DNA of 64,000 nucleotides from Mikania micrantha. Lineage: Eukaryota > Streptophyta > Magnoliopsida > Asterales > Asteraceae. A program made the translations under genes and the position numbers. Below, in pieces: positions 45,258 to 56,739 of the stretch. Where the stretch lies: the NCBI GenBank assembly GCA_009363875.1, contig CM018692.1, positions 94,082,137 through 94,146,136 on the forward strand, read 5' to 3'. Below the pieces are notes generated by a model, which was not told the DNA's origin, did no database searches, and saw nothing but the letters and a program-made list of their open reading frames with translations. Each line of letters starts with the position of its first letter. Within the stretch, counting starts at the first letter, position 1.

Positions 45258-47582
45258 ATGGCAATGTCGTGGGAAGATTTTAAGAACCTGCTGAGAACTG
45301 AATTCTGCCCCAAGAACGAGCTGCAGAAACTGGAGGTTGAATTGTCAAACCATGTGATGAAGGGGGCAGACCACATGGGGTATACTACTCGTTACCACGA
45401 GTTGGTTGCTTTGGTTCCAGACATGGTGCCAGCATTGGAGAAGAGGATTGATCGATATGTAGGTGGACTTCCCGCCTGCATTCAGGGTTTAGTTGTTGCA
45501 GCAAACCCTGTTACGGTGGAGTCTACTGTGAGTTTGTCTGGAAAACTCACTGATCTGATGGTAGCCTCAGGTACTTTGAAGAAAGAGGCTGATACTGCCA
45601 AGCCAAGGGAAGAGTCTTCCAAGAAACCCCATCATCATCCAAAGAAGAAGCAGAAGACCATCAAGAATTACACTATGGCTACTCCACTTAACCAAGTAGC
45701 CATGGCACCGCAGAATGTGCACAAGAAGCCATATACTCGCCCACACCCTTTGTGTACTAAGTGCCGGTATCATCATGCTGCAAGCAACCAATGCCGTCAC
45801 TGTACAGGATGTGGACGAAAGGGACATTGGGTCCAGCAATGCAGGATGACACCAAACCAAGCTGTCAACAATGCTACTTTAGCTCTCCCTCCACCTAACA
45901 ATCAGAACCATGGTGGATGCTATAACTGTGGCGAACAGGGCCACTTTGCAAAGAACTACCCAAAGAAGGCACAACAGGCAGTCCAAGCACCCCGTGGAAG
46001 AGCTTTTGCTATAGGAGCTCCAGCTGCACGCCAAGACCCGAATGTGGTCACTGGTACATTTCTCTTACATGATTTTTATGCATCTATTTTGTTTGACACT
46101 GGTGCAGATCAGAGTTTTATCTCTACCGATTTTGCATGCCAACTAGATTCTAGTGAGGAACTTTTAGATTCCCCTTACATCATAGAAGTAGCTAACAGGA
46201 AACAGATCACAGTTAGCACAGTATACAGGAATTGCCCATTGACACTTAATGGTCATACATTCACCATTGATTTGATACCGATGGAGTTGGGTAGTTTCGA
46301 CATCATTGTTAGAATGGATTGGCTTTCATCTAATCGAGTGGAAGTCATCTGTTCTGAAAAGCTGCTTCGAGTTCCATTGCCGAATGATCGCGTACTGGAA
46401 GTTAAAGGGGATCAAGCAAAACGAAGTGTCAAAATCATTTCTTGCATAAAGGCGTGTAAGTGTCTACAGAAGCAATGCGTAGCGTTCCTGGCTCATGTGG
46501 TGGAAAAGGAGAAGGACAAGAAAAAGATTCAAGACGTACCTGTAGTGAAAGAATATCCGGAAGTATTTCCCGAAGACCTACCAGGTTTGCCACTTGCGCG
46601 ACCGGTAGAGTTTCGTATTGACTTAATTCCTGGAGCAACTCCTGTTGCTAAATCTCCTTACAGGTTAGCATCTTCAAAGATGCAGGAATTGTCAAACCAA
46701 CTACAGGAGCTACATGACAAAGGATTCATTAGACCGAGCTACTCACCTTGGGGAGCTCCGGTTTTGTTCGTGAAGAAGAAAGACGGATCGTTTCGAATGT
46801 GCATAGACTACCGCGAGCTGAACAAACTAACCATCAAGAATCGGTATCCGTTGTTGAGGATTGATGATTTGTTTGACCAACTACAAGGAGCCAAATACTT
46901 CTCGAAGATTGACTTGCGGTCTGGATATTATCAGCTTAGAGTTCAAGACGAAGATATACCGAAGACGGTGTTCAGAACCAGGTACGGGCATTACGAATTC
47001 ATGGCGATGCCTTTCGGATTGACGAATGCACCAGCGGTTTTCATGGATCTCATGAACCGAGTGTGCAAGCCATATTTGGATCAGTCCGTCACTGTCTTTA
47101 TTGATGACATACTGATTTATTCGAAAAGCAAAACGGAACACGAGCAACATCTAAGAAAGATCTTGGAGCTGTTGAAAGTAGAGAAACTTTATGCCAAATT
47201 CTCTAAGTGTGAATTTTGGCTAAGAGAAGTTCAATTTCTGGGCCATGTAGTCAACAGCGAGGAAATACACGTAGATCCCGCCAAGATTGAGGCAATAAAG
47301 AATTGGGATACTCCAAAGACATCGACAGAGATACGGTCTTTTCTGGGATTGGCAGGTTATTATAGAAGGTTTATCTCAAACTTTTCTAAGATAGCCTTGC
47401 CTTTCACCAAACTAACTCAGAAAAGCGAACCGTTTGTTTGGGAACAGAAACAAGAGGATGCTTTCCAGACATTGAAACAGAAATTATGTGATGCTCCAAT
47501 CCTATCGCTTCCAGATGGCTGTGATGACTTTGTTGTTTATTGTGATGCCTCCCATCTGGGACTTGATTATGTACTAATGTAA
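45258..47582 (+). CDS. gag-pol: Gag-protease-RT polyprotein segment of element C, 774 codons open
   Basis: The ATG at 45258 is internal to gag, not the native start. Residues 1-100 are the gag C-terminal core (FCPKNELQKLEVEL, then VGGLPACIQGLV), and 107-160 a Lys-rich linker. Zinc knuckles follow: C182-C195 (CTGCGRKGHWVQQC, intact) and C221-Y234, whose last Cys is Tyr. The protease site is DTGAD at 280-284, and MDWLSSN is at 353-359. RT spans about 470-700: FVKKKDGSFRMCIDYREL, KIDLRSGYYQL with Asp552, MPFGLTNAP, and the catalytic FIDD at 614-617. RNase H starts near 725 with YCDAS at 761-765. The frame ends at a TAA where related elements have CAA (VLM-stop-RDKVIAYASRQL). RT motifs look complete, but RNase H and integrase are detached. 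Confidence 0.9.
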   Translation: MAMSWEDFKNLLRTEFCPKNELQKLEVELSNHVMKGADHMGYTTRYHELVALVPDMVPALEKRIDRYVGGLPACIQGLVVAANPVTVESTVSLSGKLTDLMVASGTLKKEADTAKPREESSKKPHHHPKKKQKTIKNYTMATPLNQVAMAPQNVHKKPYTRPHPLCTKCRYHHAASNQCRHCTGCGRKGHWVQQCRMTPNQAVNNATLALPPPNNQNHGGCYNCGEQGHFAKNYPKKAQQAVQAPRGRAFAIGAPAARQDPNVVTGTFLLHDFYASILFDTGADQSFISTDFACQLDSSEELLDSPYIIEVANRKQITVSTVYRNCPLTLNGHTFTIDLIPMELGSFDIIVRMDWLSSNRVEVICSEKLLRVPLPNDRVLEVKGDQAKRSVKIISCIKACKCLQKQCVAFLAHVVEKEKDKKKIQDVPVVKEYPEVFPEDLPGLPLARPVEFRIDLIPGATPVAKSPYRLASSKMQELSNQLQELHDKGFIRPSYSPWGAPVLFVKKKDGSFRMCIDYRELNKLTIKNRYPLLRIDDLFDQLQGAKYFSKIDLRSGYYQLRVQDEDIPKTVFRTRYGHYEFMAMPFGLTNAPAVFMDLMNRVCKPYLDQSVTVFIDDILIYSKSKTEHEQHLRKILELLKVEKLYAKFSKCEFWLREVQFLGHVVNSEEIHVDPAKIEAIKNWDTPKTSTEIRSFLGLAGYYRRFISNFSKIALPFTKLTQKSEPFVWEQKQEDAFQTLKQKLCDAPILSLPDGCDDFVVYCDASHLGLDYVLM

Positions 47583-49335
47583 CGGGACAAAGTCATCGCT
47601 TATGCATCAAGACAGTTGAAGATTCATGAGAAGAACTACACTACTCATGATCTTGAACTGGGAGCTGTAATCTTCGCACTGAGGATTTGGAGACATTATT
47701 TATATAGCACTAAATGTACCATATTTACTGATCACAAGAGTCTGCAACATATCTTTGATCAGAAGGAACTCAACATGCGACAGCGTTGTTGGGTTGAACT
47801 TCTAAATGATTACGACTGTGTAATCAAGTACCATCCGGGAAAGGCGAACGTTGTAGCGGATGCCTTGAGCCGGAAGGAACGAGTCAGACCCTTGCGCGTC
47901 GGAGCAATGGGAATGACTGTGCAGACCAGCTTACGAGACAAGATACTTCAAGCACAGCAAGAATCAGTTAACCGAGGAAATCTGAAGAAGGAACTTGACT
48001 GTGGAGCAGAGAAACAATTTGATACTAAGCCTGATGGAGTTATCTACTCCCAGGATTGTATATGGATTCCGGCGGTAGACGAATTGAGAAGACTTATCTT
48101 CGATGAAGCACACAAGACTAAATACTCTGTGTATCCAGGCACTGATAAAATGTACCAAGACTTACGTGGATTTTATTGGTGGCCGGGGATGAAGAAAGAC
48201 ATAGCCGAGTACGCCAGTCGATGTCTTACGTGTGCGAAGGTAAAGGCGGAACACCAGAAACTGTCTATTTTACTGGAACAGCCTGAGATTCCGCACTTCC
48301 AGTGGTCATGATACGATTTGGGTTATCATTGATCATTTGACAAAATCTGCTCACTTCTTGCCAATGCGTGAGACCTTCACGATGGATAAACTGGCGAGAC
48401 TGTACATCAATGAGATAGTGGCACGTTACGGGGTACCATTGTCCATTATTTCGGATAGAGACAGGAGATTCACATCAAGGTTCTGGCAATCATTACAGAA
48501 ATATCTAGCGACGCACTTAAATCTGAGTACCGCTTACCATCCATAAACAGACGGTCAAAGCGAACGTACGATTCAGACCCTGGAGGACATGTTAAGAATC
48601 TGCGTGTTAGATTTCGGTGGAAATTGGGATTCTCATTTGCCACTGATTGAATTCTCCTACAACAACAGTTATCATAGTAGCATCGGATGCGCATCATTCG
48701 AGGCTTTGTATGGTCGAAAATGTCGATCACCGATCTATTGGACTGAAATTGGAGATAACCATATAACGGGGCCAGAGCTTATTCAGGAGACTACTGACAA
48801 GATTGCCCAGATTCAACAAAGATTACAAGCTACAAGAAGCAGTCAACAGAGCTACGCCGACAAACGGCACAAGCCGTTGGAATTCCAAGTGGGATACTGT
48901 GTCATGTTGAAGGTATCCCCATGGAAAGGTGTAGTCCGCTTTGGAAAGAAAGGCAAGTTAGCACCACGATACGTGGGACCGTTTGAGATTATCGAACGTA
49001 TTGGTCCTGTGGCGTATAGACTGAGATTACCAGATGAACTCGGTGGTGTGCATGACGTGTTTCACGTCTCGAACTTAAAGAAATGCCTTGCTGACGAATC
49101 ACTCGTCATTCCAATCGAAGAAATTCAAGTTGATGAACAGCTACATTTTATTGAGGAACCTTTGGAGATTATGGATCGCAAGGTTAAACAACTGAGGCGA
49201 AGCCGTATTTCGATTGTAAAGGTTCGTTGGAACTCAAAGCACGGACCTGAGTTTACTTGGGAATGTGAAGATCACATGAAGTCTAAGTATCCCAACTGTT
49301 TGCAGAGGAAGCCATACCTGATAACGATTCTTAAA
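47583..49335 (+). pseudogene. RNase H end, integrase and chromodomain-like end of element C
   Basis: RNase H continues in the 47616-48311 frame (THDLELGAVIFALR, TDHKSLQ, VVADALSRKE), then HHCC integrase text (EAHKTKYSVY, where the second His is Tyr; CLTCAKVK). A 50-bp deletion against B at about 48293 removes the region with the first catalytic Asp and shifts the frame. The frame 48337-48546 holds SDRDRRFTSRFW and stops at TAA 48544-48546 after YHP. The frame from 48589 carries EALYGRKCRSPIYW, SPWKGVVRFGKKGKLAPRYVG, HDVFHVSNLKK and HGPEFTWECEDHMKSKYP, the chromodomain-like tail, then runs on into the LTR. Confidence 0.88.
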
Positions 49336-49343
49336 TTTCGTCC

Positions 49344-49353
49344 CACGGGAGAC
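49344..49353 (+). other. Degenerate polypurine tract of element C
   Basis: CACGGGAGAC stands directly before the 3' LTR where B has AAGGGGAGAC; two pyrimidines weaken it. The upstream TTAAATTTCGTCCC corresponds to TTAAATTTCGGGACGAAATT in B, shortened here. Confidence 0.6.
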
Positions 49354-50409
49354 TGTAACATCAGTTCCGGAACCAGTACCGGAACAGTGATCTCAAACAG
49401 TAACATGAACAGTAATCAGGTACAAACTATATGCATTTCATTGTATGTCATGTTCATATCATGTATTGTTATCATTTCGTGTTATCAAACAGTGAATTCA
49501 GAATCATTTCAGAGAAACAGAACTCAGAAAACATGGTTCTTCAGTCAGATAATTATCTGGCAATACAGAACCATCATGTGATTATTTGTTAGGATATTAT
49601 CATGTATAAACGTATGTGAGGCCTTACAGAACAAAACAACACAGATGTTGTTACGTGAATGCTAAATCGACGGATTATTCGTATAGGTGACGATCTGTAC
49701 GAATAAATCTGAAATTTTAACGTTCTGAATGATATCCGATAATTAGAAAACAATATTGAAAAGTATAGTTATCTTCGTGTTCGTACGGGTGACGATTCGA
49801 ACGAATACGTGCGAAGACTGTACGATTCGATTTTAAACAGTTAAATTAAATATTTCAGGAATTTAAAAATAAAAAGAAGATATTAGTTAATTTACAAGGG
49901 ATAACCACCTAAAATAATTCCATAAATCTTATTTTTAAATCCGAGTCGCCTTGTCACAAAAACTATGAAGAATCGACATCTTACGCGTAACCGAGCGGAA
50001 CCGAACGACACCGGGTATTTTGAGGCATTTAATGAGGCCATTTAATGTTACACCAACCACCACCAACTCACTCACCCTCACAATTTTCGGTTCCCCCTCT
50101 CTCTAGAATCTCTCTACCTTCTCTCTAGAAGATCTCATCTGATTCTCAACCATTTCAAGTGTTTTTGGTGCCAAAACGACCACCACATCATGTAGATCAC
50201 GAAAGTACAAGGAATCTAAGCTTTCATCCATCAGTTTTGAGGTAAATTCTAGTTTTATCTTCGGTTTTTGGTGTGTATCACGACCCCTTTAATTGTTGTT
50301 GTTCTAACCGGTTCTAAGCACTTAAGAACCTTAAGATAAACCATGTTAAACAACTAGGAAGCTTTGTAGATAGACCTGCAACAGGTTGGAGTCAATGAAG
50401 AAGATGGGG

Positions 50410-50770
50410 GCTAATGGTTCGTGGTAATCGCAGGTCGGCCGAACCTACTTGGGGCTGGACGAACCCTAACCAGCCGCACCAGTGGGATGTCACGAACCAT
50501 GGGAACCGAACCTGTGACTTGCGAACCCTGGACCACTTAAACCCTTGGATAGCAGCGAACCTAAGGGTTTCCATATGATCTAGCCGAACCTATTGAATCC
50601 CACAAACCTGCATGCATGGCAGCCAAACCATGACCATTAGCCGAACCCATTGAAGTTGTGAGTTCTATTAGGACGAACCTGGGCCAACCTGATTCATTTC
50701 AGCGAACCTAGGACTTTTCTTAGAACTAGCCGAACCTTATGTGTAAGCCTCATGAGCAGCGAACCTAATC
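50410..50770. repeat. GAACC short-motif island in 3' LTR C
   Basis: About a dozen copies of (C/G)CGAACC(T/C/A) recur every 15-40 bases in GC-richer DNA. It is the same motif and strand sense as the island in solo LTR A, with different spacer sequence. The 5' LTR of C lost this island in its 2.46-kb deletion. Confidence 0.85.
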
Positions 50771-52789
50771 CCCAATCAGCACATCTAGGACTACAATCGA
50801 AATGTTGGGCCATTTGAGTTTGGACTTGGTTGATTTGAACTCGAAACTAGGTGTACCCATGCATGCTTATGAGTTTTGGAAATTGTCACCATATTACATG
50901 ATGAACACAAATTGTAGGTGAAGGGGTGGGTATGAGTGCATGGGAACAACACATATGTGGGTGTGCATGAGAAGAATTGAAGGCCCATATTAATGATAAG
51001 TGTAATTAAGGTGACCATGGGTTAGTTTTCATTAATAATGGATTTCTTAAAACACACTAACGACTTAGTGTGATTTGTTAACATATATTAAATTAGTTTA
51101 ACATACTTGGGAATTTCTTATGAGATCATGTAAACCAAAACAAAAGCCTAGAGGTTAGGATGTTGATTAAATTACTAACGCCTTAAACCTTAGGAAAAAG
51201 TCATCACACACATAACTAATCTAGATGCTTTAAATGATGTATCTATGTTGAATTATTCAAAGATTGTGATAAATAATCACTTGACAATTAAAGTCTAGCA
51301 ATTGGATCGAGTTGGGCCCAATGGGCCTAACCTAGGCCATCATATGTTAAATGTTATTTGAACTAAAATGGATTATATTTTAATGAAAGAAATTAAATTG
51401 TAAACGCATTTAAATTAAATTAAATGATTTTCCAAATTAGTGTTTAACTTAAAATGAATTAAATTAGAATCATGTTAATTTGGAACTTGTAATGATTTAT
51501 TAATGGGATATGGGTTATTAGTGAGTACTAAGTAGACTAGTAGATAGAGTCTTAGAAGTTCGTTAGTCACGTAGGACACGTAGTTGCACGCTGAGACCAA
51601 GACCTTATATGTGACTATTATACATACTTATTGTATTCGAATTCTCTTAAAACAACTCAGGAACCGAAGAAACATAGGCTACAACAACGAGCGCATATTT
51701 TGTGGTAATTCAGTACGGAGCAACACAGGTGAGTTCATTGCCCCTTTTCTAAACATTTTTGTTTTCAAACGCGGGGCTGAGAAGCATGCGTAAATCTTTT
51801 TATTTAAACTGTTTTATGCATATGCTTTTACTTATTATATGCTTTATATATGTTGTTATACTCCTAGACTCCTGTCTAGGAAATTGTTATACGGATTGAA
51901 CTATCAAGTTAATTAATTACTCCTATGAGTAATACCTCAATTCTAAACTCTAAACAAACCCTAGTCCATCGAGTTCAAATTCCAGAATCTAAATTCAAAG
52001 TGAAATCAAAAGAACAAAGGTTAAAGACCAAATGCAATTGAATCTAATCCAGTGTGTGATCAGTAAACTAAGGATCCTAATCAAGAATCTATAATCATTG
52101 TGGAATCATGGAAATCAAAAGATCAGAATCAAGTGAATCAAGTGAATCATGGGAATCATAACCGTGTGTGAATCATGGAAATAATGAAATCATTAAAATC
52201 TAATGAAATCATTAATGCTTAAATTAAGGTGGATGTCAGTTGTATGGAAATCAAGACCACGTGTAACACACGGAAAGTCCCGGCATAAATAGTACACTTG
52301 TAGTCAAGCTATATGGGCAATAACGAAAATTATTAAATAAATCAAAATCAGGAGAATCAAAGAAGATCAAGAATCAAAAGATATCCTTAAAGTCCCGGCA
52401 TGTACAGTAGACCAATGGGTCAAGCTGATATGGGCATCATTAAAGTCCCGACACATACAGGTAGACTCCTTGTGGGTCATGCCTGATATGGGCCACGTGT
52501 GAGAGGGTACAACTTGGACAACCACCAACAACTAGGTCAAACTGATTGAATCAAATAAGGCCCAATCATCATGTCTTAGTTGTATTTAAATGTTTAGTTA
52601 TTAATTTAATTACTCATTTAATATTATATTTCTACAAATGCTTTGGGGTAATCATGAATACATGGTGAACTCAAGAGATCAAAACTGAATCTATTTGTGG
52701 AAGTCAAAATCTAAATTGAAGGGGAATGGAGTGAAACGCTTAATTATCTTTAACAACAATATGCTAAGCAGTCTGGTATGTGGTGGGAC

Positions 52790-53065
52790 GGTGGCTAGGG
52801 CTTGTCCCCTACATATGCCCTATATATAAGCATACTTGATTGGATAGCATAGGTGGTTGTTGATGAGGTTAAGGTTGTCATTTCGGGGGATCAAGGTAAA
52901 CATTTTCAGGGTAATCAAATTCTATGAATCAGATGTTATGAAATCAAAGATGTGGGATGAAATGCTTAATTATCACCAGGAACAATATATCATGTGGTTT
53001 AGTATGTCGTGGGACAGTGGCTGGGCGTGCGGTAAGTTCGACCCTACATATGCCCTATATATAAG
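52790..53065 (+). promoter_or_regulatory. Two TATA modules in 3' LTR C
   Basis: The box TATATATAAG occurs at 52821-52830 and 53056-53065, each after CCCTACATATGCCC and a GTGGGAC-GTGGCTGGG block, 235 bases apart. LTRs A and G show single minus-strand equivalents near 1710 and 62655. Confidence 0.6.
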
Positions 53066-53556
53066 CATACTGAACTGGATGGTATAGGTGGTTAATGGTG
53101 AGGTTAAGGTTGTCATTCAAAGGTTATTCAAATTCATTTTTATAAAACTACATGAACTCACCAACCATGTGTTGACTTTATTTTTGCATGACTTCTCAGG
53201 TGACGAACATGTCAACTAAGGAGTTATTTCTTTTGGACTAGGATACCAGTTAGAGGACCTAGCTTTTTGGACCTGCATAATTTTGAAACATCATTTGATA
53301 GATTATTTTGTATATCTTGTGCAGATACAAGATTGAAGACTTATGATGTTGATAGTAGATTTACATTGTTAAATTATGAACTAAACTGATGTAATTTAAC
53401 TTTGTAATTCTATTTTCATTTAGCAGTTTCTCATTTATATATATCATGTGCAATGTAAACAATCTGATCATTCCGATTATCACTCACGATATCGCGCCCC
53501 GGGAACCTTCCGCCCGACGGGGAAGTCGATCCAACCCGCCGGCTCGGGGTGTGACA

Positions 53557-54515
53557 TAAACCTAAGAAATTCTGCACCTTAGTCGGAGTCTTTGGTGCTT
53601 CCTAGTTTTTGATGGCTTCTATCTTAGCTGCATTTGTATTCCTTTCTCGTTAACCACATGTCCAAGGAATTGGACTTCGCGAATCTAGAAATCATATTTG
53701 GAAAATTTCGCATAGAGTTGTTCTGTTTTTAGCAATCTCAAGACAAGCCTTAGGTGTTCTGCATGTTGTTCCTGATTCTTATAGTAGATTAGGATATCGT
53801 CTATGAACACTATGACGAATTTGTCAAGGTATGGCTTGCACATGTGGTTCATGTGATCCATGAATACCGTTGGTGCGTTGGTTAGTCTCAAAGGCATGAC
53901 CAAGAATACATAATGTACATAACAGGTTCTGAAGGTTGTCTTAGGAATATAATCCTCTTGTATTCTTAGCTGGTGATAAACAGATCTCAAATCGATCTTC
54001 GAATAGCAGCTTGACCCTTGTAGTTGGTCAAATAAATCGTCTATTTATGGAAGTGGATATCGATTCTTGATCGTCACTTTGTTAAGTTCTCGATAGTCTA
54101 TGCACATCCGAAATGTTCCATATTTCTTCTTCACAAACAAGACCGGTGCTCCCTATGGTGAGAAGCTTGGTCTGATAAAGCCTTTGTCCAACAGTTCTTG
54201 CAACTGGTTGGACAACTCTTACATCTCAGTAAGTACAAGTCAATAAAGCACTTTTACAATTAGTGTTGATCTTGGTGTGAGGACTATCTGGAACTCAACC
54301 TATCGCTTCGGTGGGAGTCCAGGTAGATCTTTCAAAAATACCTCGAAATAATCACGAATGTCCTCAATCTTCCTCTCCTTCTTCGGCTACTCGGTGGTGA
54401 GGGCTATTATAAGTTGTGTATCCCTTCCGCAAACACTTGTTTGCCTTCATGCATGACATTATGTTCGAGGGTACTCTCCGCCGTTCTCCTTGTATGGACA
54501 ATTGCTCTCCATTTG
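53557..54515 (-). pseudogene. Protease-RT linker and reverse transcriptase of element D
   Basis: On the minus strand the left part of D resumes after the target duplication of C. From high to low: QGERRRVPSNIMSCMKANKC (about 54490-54430), the protease-RT linker with stops, RT text before YRELNK (about 54090), RIDDLF-like sequence, and the frame 53990-53685 with SVYHQLRIQEDYIPKTTFRT, MPLRLTNAPTVFMD and the catalytic FIDDILIYYK. The RT end stops at 53557 and continues at 44102 with GYYQ and FSKI. Single stops and small indels make it non-functional. At 54515 it is cut by the LTR of E1. Confidence 0.87.
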
Positions 54516-55123
54516 TGTTGAACCTTTAGGAGTTACTTAACCAGAATTATTCAGCTTTACACTCAAGGTCAAAGCCTAAGTATTCACTCCATCTAGAGTT
54601 TAACACTTAGTTATTTTCAGGTTGTTTAGTATTTCTAGAAAAGTAGAAGACAAAATAATAACACAAGGAATTTTTGGGGAATTCAATTAAAATATTTTAT
54701 GGAATGTTGTGGTATAAATACCCAACATTCAATGTTCCAGGACAAGAAAGGATAAGACAAACAGCTGACAGAAATACAGGTACTGAAACAAACAAAAATG
54801 TACAACAACTGATACAAAATTCACCAACTACGGAAACATGGGTCTTCAGTTGTTCCTCTGTGGTTAAGATCAGTTGTTGTGCCTTCAGTGGTTGAATCGC
54901 GGAAGCCATTCCTCGGTTTGTAGATTCTGTGGTTGTCTTCAGGTCTTCATCCGCGGTTGTCTTCAGCTACTGGATCCGTTGTAGTCCACGGCTGTTGGAT
55001 CCACTGTTGTAGTCCACTATTGAAATTCAGTGGTTGAGAGAGTGTCTGCGGTTAGGTAGTCCATGGTTGTTATTCCTTTGTTGGGCTTCAGTGGTTTTGT
55101 TCAGCAGTCCTTATTTTTCCACA
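54516..55123 (-). repeat. 3' LTR of element E1 (608 bp)
   Basis: It aligns over its length with the E2 LTR (56740-57427), sharing TGT-GAAAA-TAAGG at the start and GGTTCA-CA at the end. It includes GTATAAATACCCAACATTCAATG on the minus strand's complement (about 54711-54734), a TATA-like sequence close to the LTR end, and repeated CAGTGGTTG/CGGTTG motifs in 54840-55100. Confidence 0.85.
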
Positions 55124-56739
55124 ATCTCCCTCTAGACTAATGAAGCCAAAACCATTTATTTTTGCTTTAGAATCAACTAATTCGATTCCTGAGCTTGTGC
55201 ACATACCGTAGGACTTCATATTATGTTTCAGCATTCTCCAAGGTCTTATGCTGCAAATCTTTTAGATCATCCTTGGGGAGGTTAAGGATTGAGTCCCATT
55301 TTGAGAAGAAGGTTCTTGATCCATTGAATCTTTCAATGATCATGGATTTGGTGACAGTGACAAAGAACCATCTCTTGATTCTGGCTCTAGAATGGGTAAT
55401 CTGAAGAGATTGAGATTTAGGAGACGGAGCTATGGGGAGAATGGGTGGAGATGTCGTAGGCCAGTGGACAATCTCTCTTCTTTTTATTTGATCCCTAGAG
55501 TCAAGCACCTTTTTGACTACAGCATGTTGATAAGGCTCATAGTTTTTCAAGAGAGCAGGCATAAACTCCTTTTCAACTTCGATCCAAGGATTAAACCTGA
55601 CATTTGAGGGAGATTCTTCAGATCTAGCACACAGATTTCCATAGGTGCATTCAGCAGATAATCAATTATTGTACTAGGATTTGCATCCTTAAGGTCGGAT
55701 ACCACGGTGCTAGAGGGTGATGTGGCCTCTTTCCAGAGCTCAAGATGATCACTAAGGACCCTTTTGAATTTGGCCCATTCATCAAACAGGATATCATCCC
55801 TCCATCTCATGATCACATTCCTTGGTTCTCACTGATTTTGGATAAGGATGTGTTTTATTCTTTTTCTCTTCTCAATGGTCTTCTTCTTTTTATTGGCCTC
55901 CTTTATTCTTTTAGAAAGGATTTTGGCTTCCTTTCTGATGCTTGTGATGTCCCAATTGCTGAAGGTTCAACCTTGTACTTGCCTTCATTTAGCAGAAACT
56001 TAATGAGTTGCTCCCTATCAGCTTGATAGGCTTTGTCTTGTTGCTGATCAAACAAGGCAATCTGTTCCTGATAAGCTTTGATCAGCTCCTCTCCTAAAAA
56101 TCCAGAGGCCTGAAAATCAGCTAAGATCTTTTTTTTCCTTTCAGCTTCTTTATTCTTTAGCTCTTGGAGCTCTTCAATTGTAGGGAACTGCCTTATTGGA
56201 GAGTGGGATTTTTTTTGAGGGGAGGTTTGAGGTTTCTCAGCTTCAAACTCAGCTGGCTTCCTTGGCGAGGGAGCTTTGGTAGTCTTGGATGGGTTGGAGT
56301 CAGACTCATCATCATCAACCAGTCTAAGCCTTCTTTTACTTGGCATTAGAGAAGCAATGGGTTGATCATCACTTGAGCCTAAACTTGGTTCTAGAACAGG
56401 AGTTAAAGATTTCTTGGTCTTGGCTATGGGGGTTTTGGATTTTTTTGCCACACTCTTTTGTCTTCTGGTGAAAGGCCGAGTGATTATGGGTACGGGTTTT
56501 TGGCTAATTTTGGATGCATTTAAGATAGTGTGCTTGGGTGAGGTTTCTCTAGACAAGTCCAGAGTGGGTGAGTCCTCTCTATTGGTTTTTGTAGGTGAAA
56601 AAGGAATAGATATAGTGGGGGAGGTTTGTTTGGGAGAGGTTGGATTATGTTCAGATTGGACAGACTCAGTTTGAACTGGTATGTCTTAGGTGGAGGAAGC
56701 TAAGGAAGAAGGGGTTGTGGTTGTGATTTTTATTGGTTC
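55124..56739 (-). pseudogene. Last ORF of element E1: Pro/Lys-rich protein with coiled coil, broken
   Basis: The minus-strand frames 56556-55903, 55816-55547 and 55562-55221 together cover one protein. First a Ser/Pro/Lys-rich part (KSVAKKSKTPIAKTKKSLTP, KRRLRLVDDDESDSNPSKTT) that looks nuclear or nucleic-acid binding. Then a charged helix (IEELQELKNKEAERKKKILA, QEQIALFDQQQDKAYQADRE). Last a C-terminal domain with YEPYQHAVVKKVLDSRDQIK, WPTTSPPILP and IIERFNGSRTFFSKWDSILN. I saw no transmembrane segment. It lies where some plant elements carry an extra or env-like ORF, but I cannot assign a function. Confidence 0.6.

Larger units (their letters stand above)
44103..53556 (+). mobile_element. 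Element C: Ty3/gypsy element with rearranged 5' end (9,454 bp)
   Basis: The outer ends are TGTAACATCAGTGCCGG (44103) and GGGGTGTGACA (53556), with the perfect target duplication TAAAC (44098-44102 and 53557-53561) inside pol of element D. The 3' LTR is full length but the 5' LTR keeps only 966 bases and runs straight into gag. The gag-protease-RT frame is the best preserved in the window. Similarity to B is highest in integrase and in the LTR ends; the island motifs match solo LTR A. Confidence 0.93.
49354..53556 (+). repeat. 3' LTR of element C (4,203 bp)
   Basis: Its ends are TGTAACATCAGTTCCGG and GGGGTGTGACA. In order it holds a CT-rich leader with GTGCCAAAACGACC and TTTTGAG|GTAAATTC (donor-like GT at 50242-50243), a GAACC-motif island (50410-50770), the conserved CAG|GTGAGTTCATTGCCCC block (51726-51795), a tandem repeat with GATATGGGC (52275-52500), two TATA modules (52790-53065), CTTCTCAG|GTGACGAAC (53192-53209) and the ATATCGCGCC U5 end. 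It is the best LTR reference in the window for the A/C subfamily. Confidence 0.93.
54516..56739 (-). mobile_element. Element E1 (minus): 3' part of an LTR element with an unusual last ORF
   Basis: A 608-bp LTR (55123-54516 on the minus strand, TGTGGAAAAATAAGG ... GGTTCAACA) follows a purine tract (complement of 55124-55135, CTAGAGGGAGAT) and a decayed ORF. Its low end abuts pol of D. E2, a relative, is inserted in its ORF at 56740, so the 5' portion of E1 is beyond the window. Superfamily is uncertain: the GGGAGATTG junction is common before Ty1/copia LTRs, but no RT is visible to decide. Confidence 0.75.
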
